A stretch of 7,441 nt of DNA from Flavipsychrobacter stenotrophus (GTDB lineage Bacteria; Bacteroidota; Bacteroidia; Chitinophagales; Chitinophagaceae): NCBI GenBank assembly GCA_947372365.1, contig CANBTK010000084.1:1-7441 (forward strand), in the 5' to 3' direction. Under the pieces are notes generated by a model that made no database searches, was not told where the DNA came from, and saw only the letters and a list, made by a program, of their open reading frames with translations. Made by a program: the position numbers and the translations under genes. Below are positions 1 through 5,347 of the stretch, one piece after another; position 1 is the first letter of the stretch, and every line of letters starts with the position of its first letter.

Positions 1-8
1 ATGAAAGA

Positions 9-43
9 CTTACAACTTATTACTTACGACTTACGGCTATCAA
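9..43. repeat. Degenerate heptanucleotide tandem repeat upstream of the permease gene
   Basis: Five consecutive 7-base units can be read: CTTACAA, CTTATTA, CTTACGA, CTTACGG and CTATCAA. The consensus is about CTTACRA, and the repeat ends one base before the start codon at 45. The period of seven is not a multiple of three, which argues against a coding origin. Short heptameric tandem repeats between genes are known in several bacterial groups, and their role is generally unclear. This one may be a low-complexity spacer or part of the permease leader. The copies are imperfect and few. Confidence 0.55.
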
Positions 44-44
44 T

Positions 45-1289
45 ATGAAAATCAGCGTAAATACAGAAATTGCCCTTACCTACCTGTCTTCCCGCAAGAA
101 GCAAACCGTTATTGCGTCCATGGGCGTTATGTTCGGTATTTCTATGTTCATATTCATGCAGTCGCTCATGAAGGGCACCAACGACTATTTCGAAAAATCA
201 TCATTCAGTAGCACATCACACATAAGGCTCTACAGCGAAAACAAAGTTGCGGACGCGCACATGCTGACTGATTTTATTAAAGATAGCTCGGTGAAAATGC
301 TCACCAACCCCAAGCAGCTCAAACAAAGCCAGGGGCTGAATAACCCATACGGTATTATAAAAAACATAAAGAAAAACCCACAGGTTGTGGCTGTAACCCC
401 ACAGGTGAGCGCAATGGTTATTTACAGCAGCGGCAGCGTAACGCTCAATGGCACGGTGGCTGGCGTGAGCATTGACGAAGAAGATAAAATGTTTGATGTG
501 CAAACCAATATGGTAGCCGGCAACCTGCACGACCTTAACAGGGTAAATAATGGCATACTGATAGGCAAGGGCATAGCAGACAAACTGAGCCTGCATGTAG
601 GCGATAACATAACCGTGAGGGCAGGCGTAGGAAGCCCAATGATAATGCGCGTGGTAGGCATATACGCTACCACCATTAAGCAGATAGACGAAACAAAATC
701 GTATGCCAATATTGTGCAGGCGCAAAACCTGCTGGGCAAAGACCGAAGCTATGTAACCGACATAAAAATAAATATTGCCAACTATAACGACGCACCAAAA
801 ATAGCCCGCGAACTGGCTACCATAACAGGATACAAAGCCGAAGACTGGGTGCAAAGCAATGAGCAATTGAAAGCCGCATTTAAGATAAGGGCTATCATCC
901 TCAATTCGGTAATTGGCGTCATATTGCTGGTAGCCGGCTTTGGCATCTACAATATCCTGAATATGACCATCTATGAGAAAATAAAAGAGATAGCCATACT
1001 TAAAGCAACAGGCTTTTCAGGCCCATCGGTAATCAGTATCTTTTTGCAACAGGCTATTTATATCGGCATCATGGGGGCAATAGTGGGTATTATATTCGGC
1101 TTTGGCATCACCTTTATGGTATCGCGCATCTACATAGGCGCAGGCACGCTCAAATACCTGCCGATGTCGTTTTATGTACCGCACTATATCGAAGCCGTTT
1201 GTTTTGGCGTATTAACTACTATAGCAGCAGGCTACTTCCCTGCAAAGAAAGCATCACAAGTTGACCCTGTAACCATAATAAGAGGATAA
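45..1289 (+). CDS. ABC transporter permease of the FtsX/MacB/LolC-LolE type
   Basis: This is an inner-membrane subunit of a type VII ABC transporter, the mechanotransmission class that includes MacB, LolCDE and FtsEX. At 414 residues it has the length of LolC/LolE. The layout is diagnostic: a first membrane helix at about residues 20-41, a large periplasmic domain at about 45-275 (MacB-PCD-like), then three helices at about 283-306, 338-362 and 381-399. The C-terminal end YFPAKKASQVDPVTIIRG matches the usual family ending (Pro-Ala-x-Lys-Ala ... Asp-Pro-Val ... Arg-Gly). The start is the ATG at 45, followed by a short basic cytoplasmic stretch before helix 1. The stop overlaps the start of the ATPase gene by one base (TAATG), indicating translational coupling. 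With a single permease gene visible, the complex may be a permease homodimer plus ATPase dimer, or a partner may lie upstream of the window. Substrate is unknown; lipoprotein release (Lol-like), lipid handling or small-molecule export are all possible. Confidence 0.9.
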   Translation: MKISVNTEIALTYLSSRKKQTVIASMGVMFGISMFIFMQSLMKGTNDYFEKSSFSSTSHIRLYSENKVADAHMLTDFIKDSSVKMLTNPKQLKQSQGLNNPYGIIKNIKKNPQVVAVTPQVSAMVIYSSGSVTLNGTVAGVSIDEEDKMFDVQTNMVAGNLHDLNRVNNGILIGKGIADKLSLHVGDNITVRAGVGSPMIMRVVGIYATTIKQIDETKSYANIVQAQNLLGKDRSYVTDIKINIANYNDAPKIARELATITGYKAEDWVQSNEQLKAAFKIRAIILNSVIGVILLVAGFGIYNILNMTIYEKIKEIAILKATGFSGPSVISIFLQQAIYIGIMGAIVGIIFGFGITFMVSRIYIGAGTLKYLPMSFYVPHYIEAVCFGVLTTIAAGYFPAKKASQVDPVTIIRG

Positions 1290-1966
1290 TGGATAACGTA
1301 GCACTAAAAGCAACAGATGTAACCAAGTACTTCCACGACCCGGTTACGTTCCCTGTGCTGAAAAAAATAAACCTGGAGGTACTGAAAGGCGAGTTTGTTT
1401 CCATTGTGGGCAAGTCCGGCTGCGGTAAGTCAACACTGCTTTATGTCTTATCCACCATGGATAGGGATTATGAAGGCACGCTGGAAATAAACGGCATTCA
1501 AGTAACAGGAAAATCTCTTAATGAACTGGCATACATCCGCAATTCGTCAATAGGCTTCGTATTCCAGTTCCACTACCTGCTGCCCGATTTTACGTGCCTT
1601 AAAAATGTGATGATACCAGGCCTCAGGCTGGGTAAGCTATCGGCTAAAGAAGTAGAAGAAAAGGCTTACGAAAAACTGAAAATGTTTGGTGTGGAGGAGC
1701 TTGCCTTAAAGAAAGCCAATAAACTGAGCGGCGGCCAGCAGCAGCGCGTTGCCATTGCCCGTGCCCTTATTAACGACCCCGCCATTATAATGGGCGATGA
1801 GCCTACCGGCAACCTCGACTCTAAAAACACCCGCATAGTTTTTGACCTCTTCCAGCAGCTGACCCAGGAGTACAACCAGACAATTGTAGCCGTAACCCAC
1901 GATGAAGATTTTGCCCGCAGGTCTGGCAGGATAATAGAAATGGCTGATGGTGAAGTGGTAAAGTAG
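1289..1966 (+). CDS. ABC transporter ATP-binding protein, LolD-like
   Basis: This 225-residue cytoplasmic ATPase energises the permease encoded just upstream. All nucleotide-binding motifs are present: Walker A GKSGCGKST at residues 41-49, Q-loop Gln93, signature LSGGQQQR at 146-153, Walker B ending in Asp170-Glu171 followed by PTGNLD, and H-loop His204. The Q-loop segment FQFHYLLPDFTCLKNV closely resembles the E. coli LolD segment (QFHHLLPDFTALENV as I recall it), which places the protein in the LolD/MacB branch. The residues before Walker B read IIMGDEP instead of the more common LADEP, a conservative change that should not affect catalysis. The ATG at 1289 shares its A with the permease stop codon. 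Assignment to the family is very secure. Whether the pair is the true lipoprotein-releasing LolCDE is not, because Bacteroidota usually carry several such systems. Confidence 0.93.
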   Translation: MDNVALKATDVTKYFHDPVTFPVLKKINLEVLKGEFVSIVGKSGCGKSTLLYVLSTMDRDYEGTLEINGIQVTGKSLNELAYIRNSSIGFVFQFHYLLPDFTCLKNVMIPGLRLGKLSAKEVEEKAYEKLKMFGVEELALKKANKLSGGQQQRVAIARALINDPAIIMGDEPTGNLDSKNTRIVFDLFQQLTQEYNQTIVAVTHDEDFARRSGRIIEMADGEVVK

Positions 1967-2033
1967 GAGAAGGCAATACGGGCTTCCCAACAATAGCCCA
2001 AAAAAAATAGCCAGATGCCCGCTTGTGAAACCT

Positions 2034-2065
2034 TAATTGAATTAGGTGGTTTTTCCGTAAATTTG
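2034..2065 (+). promoter_or_regulatory. Promoter of the toxin-antitoxin operon, with a possible operator over its -33 element
   Basis: TAAATTTG at 2058-2065 fits the Bacteroidota -7 consensus TAnnTTTG exactly. A TTG at 2037-2039 lies 18 bases upstream and fits the -33 element. Transcription would start near 2070-2073, giving a leader of about 15 bases before the ATG at 2086. The -33 TTG sits in the centre of an 11-base inverted repeat, TAATTGAATTA (2034-2044), which could be an autoregulatory operator for the antitoxin or toxin-antitoxin complex. The palindrome is short and AT-rich, so the operator part is tentative. Confidence 0.55.
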
Positions 2066-2085
2066 GTTTGTAATACTCGCTCAAT

Positions 2086-2328
2086 ATGACTGCGCTGGAA
2101 ATAAAATCACTGAGGACAGAGGTGAAGCAACTTATAGAAGAAGCTGATGTGGATGCTCTGAAGGCTATCTACTCCATGTTCAAAATATCGAAAGGCGATG
2201 ATTGGTGGGACACTATATCCGCTGGCGAGAGAGATGCCATAGAAATTGGTTTGGCGCAATTGGAGAAGGGGGAAGGCATCCCACATAGCGAGGTTAAAAA
2301 ACTATATCCCCAATGGTTTGCGAAATAA
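2086..2328 (+). CDS. Small antitoxin of a type II toxin-antitoxin pair
   Basis: This 80-residue acidic, mainly helical protein is encoded immediately ahead of, and overlapping, a RelE/ParE-type toxin gene, the normal antitoxin position. The sequence resembles a group of short Bacteroidota antitoxins: a helical N-terminal half, an aromatic DDWW segment at 38-41, a predicted helix at about 45-60, and a C-terminal element IPHSEV at 65-70 followed by Tyr74 and Trp77. In related proteins this element appears as IPHEEV...Y...W and probably wraps the toxin. I see no clear ribbon-helix-helix or helix-turn-helix, so DNA binding, if any, is not evident. The product should neutralise the toxin by direct binding and be protease-labile, as is general for such antitoxins. 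The ATG at 2086 lies about 20 bases downstream of a consensus promoter. Family naming rests on memory of similar proteins; the role is supported mainly by the gene pair. Confidence 0.75.
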   Translation: MTALEIKSLRTEVKQLIEEADVDALKAIYSMFKISKGDDWWDTISAGERDAIEIGLAQLEKGEGIPHSEVKKLYPQWFAK

Positions 2329-2615
2329 TATGGTCGCCCAAGGCTATTGCCACCTACATACAGATATTAAAATATTTAGAAACAGAATGGACACGCAAGG
2401 AAGTTAACAATTTCATTACCCGTGTTGAAGGCAAATTGCAGACGTTACAAATGCAGCCTAAAATTGGTAATCAAACCAGTAAAAACCCTGCCGTTTTCCG
2501 CACCCTCGTCCACAAGAAGATAACCGTTGTTTACAAATACAAACCGTTGAAAAAGGAGATTGAACTCATCACCTTTTGGAATAACCAACAGGACCCCAAA
2601 AAGCTGAAATTTTAA
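2313..2615 (+). CDS. RelE/ParE-family toxin
   Basis: This is a 100-residue basic protein with the RelE/ParE outline. An N-terminal strand (EIIWSPKA) is followed by two helices at about 11-23 and 27-46 ending in the typical ...L..QP.IG turn. A beta-sheet half follows, with VFRTLVHKKITVVYKY at 61-76 including Arg63 and Tyr74, and a terminal strand IELITFWNNQQDPKKL at 83-98. The terminal segment usually reads N/D-x-R-Q-x-P; here the Arg position is Gln92. The gene overlaps the antitoxin by 16 bases in another frame, which suggests coupled translation. No other ATG is available in this frame near the start. RelE members cut mRNA at the ribosome and ParE members poison DNA gyrase; the sequence alone does not decide which applies. 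The toxin ends about 50 bases before a strong terminator, so the cassette looks like an independent two-gene unit. Confidence 0.85.
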   Translation: MVCEIIWSPKAIATYIQILKYLETEWTRKEVNNFITRVEGKLQTLQMQPKIGNQTSKNPAVFRTLVHKKITVVYKYKPLKKEIELITFWNNQQDPKKLKF

Positions 2616-2664
2616 TACCCCTCGGAAGTAAGCCAGTTATCCTCGAAAAAAGAAACGGTTGTTA

Positions 2665-2695
2665 AAAAAATGCCAAAAGCAATTTGGCATTTTTT
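2665..2695. terminator. Strong intrinsic terminator after the toxin gene
   Basis: A perfect 13-base-pair inverted repeat is present. The left arm AAAAAATGCCAAA (2665-2677), loop AGCAA (2678-2682) and right arm TTTGGCATTTTTT (2683-2695) end in a run of six T on the + strand. The left arm begins with six A, so the structure can also act on the other strand. It separates the toxin-antitoxin unit from the repressor promoter that starts only a few bases later. Confidence 0.87.
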
Positions 2696-2697
2696 AT

Positions 2698-2740
2698 TTA
2701 CGAAATAATTCGTAGGTTTGCTTACGAAATAATTCGTAGG
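2698..2740 (+). promoter_or_regulatory. Autoregulated promoter: two palindromic BlaI-type operators flanking a -7 box
   Basis: The 19-base unit TTACGAAATAATTCGTAGG occurs twice without a mismatch, at 2698-2716 and 2722-2740. The repeats are 24 bases apart, about 2.3 helical turns. Each contains a dyad TACGAA-ATAA-TTCGTA (2699-2714 and 2723-2738). Known BlaI/MecI operators are dyads built on TACA...TGTA, so TACG...CGTA is a plausible variant. Between them, TAGGTTTG at 2713-2720 matches the Bacteroidota -7 consensus exactly and shares its first two bases with operator 1. The predicted transcription start, near 2725-2727, falls inside operator 2. A clear -33 element is missing: the nearest TTG (2684-2686) is 26 bases away. 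Repressor bound at either site should block the promoter. The adjacent BlaI-family gene is the obvious binding protein. Confidence 0.8.
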
Positions 2741-2746
2741 CAGATA

Positions 2747-3154
2747 ATGAACAACGAGAAAATAAAGCCCACAAGCAGCGAACTGGAGATACTGAATATA
2801 CTCTGGGCAAAGGGGCCAAGCACAGTAAGGGAAATACATGAAATACTTACACAAAATAAGGAAGCTGGCTATACCACTACCCTTAAGCTGATGCAGATAA
2901 TGCATGAAAAGAAAATGGTGAAAAGGGACGAAACCAGCAAAAGCCACATCTACATTGCTGATGTATCGCAGGAAAAAATGCAGGGGCAGATAGTGCGGGG
3001 GATGATAGACGGCATTTTTAACGGCTCCGCATCCAGGCTGGTTATGCAGGCCCTGGGCAACCATAAAACAGACACCAACGAGCTGAACGAAATAAGGAAA
3101 TACCTGGACGAAATAGAGAGGAAAAATTCATCGGTTAAAATTCCAAAAAAATAA
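2747..3154 (+). CDS. BlaI/MecI-family transcriptional repressor
   Basis: This 135-residue DNA-binding repressor is paired with an M56 membrane protease. The winged helix-turn-helix spans about residues 9-75: SELEILNILW at the first helix, STVREIHEIL, then the recognition region GYTTTLKLMQIMHEKKMV with a wing near residues 60-70. The C-terminal part at about 76-130 is the helical dimerisation region. The start chosen is the ATG at 2747, since family members begin about ten residues before the (S/T)xxELEIL segment. An upstream in-frame TTG at 2684 would add 21 residues, but it lies inside the terminator stem and translates the operator DNA, so it is rejected. In staphylococcal BlaI and MecI the protease cuts between Asn101 and Phe102; the matching residues here are Gln101-Ala102. 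The repressor probably controls its own operon through the two operators upstream. Confidence 0.92.
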   Translation: MNNEKIKPTSSELEILNILWAKGPSTVREIHEILTQNKEAGYTTTLKLMQIMHEKKMVKRDETSKSHIYIADVSQEKMQGQIVRGMIDGIFNGSASRLVMQALGNHKTDTNELNEIRKYLDEIERKNSSVKIPKK

Positions 3155-3269
3155 ATTCCAAATTCCCAAAGGGGAAAATTAAAAAAAGGAAAACCTCAGA
3201 GGGGCAAATTCAAAATTCCGAATTCTTACCAACTTAAAAACTCAAACAAAAATCCTGAAAAGGGATTTT
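3137..3269. repeat. AT-rich spacer with AAATTCC-type repeats and two small hairpins
   Basis: The repressor and protease genes are separated by 173 bases (3155-3327) with no coding potential. The first part and the end of the repressor gene carry repeated AATTCC words (3139-3144, 3154-3159, 3161-3166), with more degenerate copies near 3207-3225. Two of these form a tandem AAATTCC heptamer. A short stem TTCCC/GGGAA can form at 3163-3176. A perfect 7-base-pair stem, AAAATCC (3249-3255) with GGATTTT (3263-3269) and a 7-base loop, lies further on. The T tract after it is too short for a convincing terminator, but partial attenuation or mRNA processing is possible. Confidence 0.45.
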
Positions 3270-3327
3270 ACCGCAATGAAAAATTAACTAGTACCTAAAG
3301 TAACCAGCCACCACTAAAACCAGCACC

Positions 3328-5076
3328 ATGAATACATCTTCCATACCTTTCCTCCTTACCAATTCGCTCGCATGGGCGCTCCTTTATTCGCTTGCGCAAG
3401 GCATGGTAGTATATGCCTTCCTGTTTGTATTGCTAAAGGCATTAGGCGGGGTTACCGCTCGCACTAAATATGCCCTTTCAGTAAGCGGCATGGCAACCGT
3501 TTTTGTATGGTTCGCCTACACATGGGCACAGCAATACCAGAAGCTGGCCCTAGCCTCCCAATCAATACCGGGGCAAGGTGATGCCAGCACCGCACCGCAG
3601 GCAGGTAATAGCGCCTTACAGGCCGTGGCTTCCTTCCAGCAAACGCATGGTTATTGGGCTACCGGCATACTTAACACAATGCAGCAGCATTCAGCGCTTA
3701 TTATCAGCCTATACAGCCTGGGGCTGGGGCTTATGACGGTACGGTTTATCCTGAGCCTGGCAAAGCTAAGGGCAATGGGCAAAAGTGGCATCCCGCTGTC
3801 AAACCCTTACTGGCAGGGCAAAATAGAATACTGGCAGCACCAGTTTTCCATTAGCAGGCCGGTGAAGCTATTGCTTTCAGCCAGGGTGAGTGCGCCGGTA
3901 ATGCTGGGCTATGCCAAACCCATTATCCTATTACCTATTGCCACCTTCAGCCACCTCACCGCCGAGCAGGTTGAAACCATATTGCTGCATGAGCTGGCAC
4001 ACATAAAACGCCACGATTACCTCATTAATATGCTACAGGTAGCAGGTGAAACCATATTGTTCTTCAACCCTTTTGTATGGCTCATTTCATCCATCATCCG
4101 CGAGCAGCGCGAACATTGCTGCGATGATATGGTCATTGCAAATACCTCCAGCCCGCTACCCTATGCCAACGCACTGGCTATACTGGAAACCAGCAGGGTA
4201 AACAACTCGCTTTCTTTAGCAGCTACAGGAAATAAAAAACAATTATTTAACCGTATTAAACGCATCATGGAAATGAAAAAGACAAACACGAACTATGGCC
4301 AGCTGGGCCTTATTATTGTGGCATTCACCGCCATCACCTTTTCGCTAGCAATGATAAACCCCACATTTGCGCAAAAGGTAAAAAAAGCCATCACCAAAAC
4401 AACCAGCGAAACAACAGTAAGCTCCGGCAGCAGTGCCGCTAACGCGGATTCTGTTACGCACAAAAAAACGGTGAAAATAATTAAGCACGGTGGCGTTGAC
4501 GATAGCAGTAACGTAAACATCGCAATATCAATAGATGGCGACGATGAAAATGGCGGCACCATAGCCGTAGCTAAAAACGGGCACAAAGTTTTTACTACTC
4601 AGCTAAAAGAACTAGAAACAGCGCTTGCAGGGGTTGACTGGGCAAGTATAAAGGACGAAATAAACAAAAGCCTTAATGAGCTTGACAAAGAACTGAACAG
4701 TTCAAAGCTCAAGAAAGAAATCAACATAAACATACAGCGCCACCTTGAAGATGCCCGCGCCGAACTGGAAGATGCCAAGAGGGAGATGGCCAATAAAAAA
4801 ATTGCTATCTCGTTGCGCACAGATGGCGGGAAAGACGGGGAAATAGCTACCGCTGATGTACACCCCGATTTTGAAGCCATGCTGAACGATATGGCAAAAG
4901 ACGGGCTGATAGACCGCAGCAAAAAATTCAAAGTAAAGAAAGAAGGCGGCGAACTCTACATTAACGGCGATAAGCAACCAGCGGCAACAATGGCCCGCTA
5001 CAAAAACTACCTGGATGCCGAAACCATAAAAATAAATGGCAGCAAAGGAAGCCTGAACATATCGGTTGAAGACTAA
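3328..5076 (+). CDS. BlaR1-like M56 membrane metalloprotease with a non-penicillin-binding sensor tail
   Basis: This 582-residue inner-membrane zinc protease is the likely signal transducer for the upstream repressor. Membrane helices are predicted at about residues 14-38, 49-67, 123-144 and 326-343. The N-terminal ALLYSLAQG matches the family's aLgWtLvHSLWQG-like opening and supports the ATG at 3328. The cytoplasmic protease domain carries HELAHIKRHDY from residue 221, with zinc ligands His221 and His225 and catalytic Glu222. It continues with NPFVW at 247-251 and REHCCDD at 261-267, in which Glu262 is the probable third ligand. After the last helix comes a 234-residue, presumably periplasmic tail: a Ser/Ala/Thr-rich linker, a beta-like segment, a long charged helix at about 425-491 that may form a coiled coil, and a final module (about 515-565) with DGLI and LYINGDKQP. 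No penicillin-binding SxxK/KTG motifs are seen. Similar tails occur in other Bacteroidota M56 proteins as I recall, with unknown ligand. The gene probably shares an operon with the repressor. Confidence 0.9.
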   Translation: MNTSSIPFLLTNSLAWALLYSLAQGMVVYAFLFVLLKALGGVTARTKYALSVSGMATVFVWFAYTWAQQYQKLALASQSIPGQGDASTAPQAGNSALQAVASFQQTHGYWATGILNTMQQHSALIISLYSLGLGLMTVRFILSLAKLRAMGKSGIPLSNPYWQGKIEYWQHQFSISRPVKLLLSARVSAPVMLGYAKPIILLPIATFSHLTAEQVETILLHELAHIKRHDYLINMLQVAGETILFFNPFVWLISSIIREQREHCCDDMVIANTSSPLPYANALAILETSRVNNSLSLAATGNKKQLFNRIKRIMEMKKTNTNYGQLGLIIVAFTAITFSLAMINPTFAQKVKKAITKTTSETTVSSGSSAANADSVTHKKTVKIIKHGGVDDSSNVNIAISIDGDDENGGTIAVAKNGHKVFTTQLKELETALAGVDWASIKDEINKSLNELDKELNSSKLKKEININIQRHLEDARAELEDAKREMANKKIAISLRTDGGKDGEIATADVHPDFEAMLNDMAKDGLIDRSKKFKVKKEGGELYINGDKQPAATMARYKNYLDAETIKINGSKGSLNISVED

Positions 5077-5126
5077 TTACCACCTGCCCTACATAATAAA
5101 TTCTCACATTTTATTTTAGGCGAGAG

Positions 5127-5154
5127 CGCCCGGCCACGTAAAAAGGGCCGGGCG
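5127..5154 (+). terminator. GC-rich hairpin terminator after the M56 gene
   Basis: CGCCCGGCC (5127-5135) and GGCCGGGCG (5146-5154) form a perfect 9-base-pair stem with a 10-base loop (ACGTAAAAAG). G-U and A-U pairs can extend the base of the stem. It lies 50 bases after the stop codon and stands out as a GC island in AT-rich DNA. Only three T follow before a G, so it is not a textbook intrinsic terminator, but position and stability fit transcription termination or 3' end protection. The rest of the 5077-5347 gap holds no gene that I can support. Confidence 0.65.
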
Positions 5155-5294
5155 TTTGAGCAAAAATTAATAAGTGGCAGTAAAAAATTGCTTCCGAATG
5201 TATCAATCCGGGGTTAATAAAAAGTGGAACCGGCCTGCCAAAACAGATTTTCGTGCGTGAATATGCCTGATTCCCTGCAAAAATTACCGCTTTT

Positions 5295-5327
5295 TTGCTT
5301 TGGCATGGCAATTGCCTATTATCTTTA
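5295..5327 (+). promoter_or_regulatory. Candidate lon promoter with an internal palindrome
   Basis: TATCTTTA at 5320-5327 matches seven of the eight positions of TAnnTTTG counted with the two free bases. TTG elements lie at 5295-5297 (22 bases upstream) and 5300-5302 (17 bases upstream). Transcription would start near 5333, about 15 bases before the ATG at 5348. A perfect 10-base palindrome, GGCAATTGCC (5307-5316), sits between the two elements and could be a regulator site. The CIRCE element known from some heat-shock genes is not present. Confidence 0.45.
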
Positions 5328-5347
5328 CTCTCCGCCTTATATTAAAA

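Noticed and set aside
1..48. Short peptide frame starting at base 1 and ending at TGA 46-48
   Set aside because: Only 15 codons, and it is made of the heptamer repeat. It could be the tail of an upstream gene, but nothing in the window supports this.
216..866. Long open frame on the minus strand opposite the permease gene
   Set aside because: It lies wholly inside a well supported gene. Its translation is rich in Tyr, His and Val with no recognisable domain, as expected of an antisense shadow.
1980..1999. GGGCT/AGCCC hairpin after the ATPase gene as a terminator
   Set aside because: The stem is only five pairs with a ten-base loop, and it is followed by A rather than T on the + strand.
2698..2740. 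Two 19-base repeats as a CRISPR or mobile-element end
   Set aside because: Only two copies with a five-base separation, each a dyad overlapping a promoter, and next to a BlaI-type repressor; an operator pair explains them better.
2612..3064. Minus-strand frame opposite the repressor
   Set aside because: It reads through the terminator and operator repeats and opposes a clear BlaI-family gene; the apparent repeat in the protein is only the operator DNA.
5111..5311. Minus-strand small open frame in the gap before lon
   Set aside because: It runs through the GC-rich hairpin and the candidate lon promoter, and its translation shows no family features.
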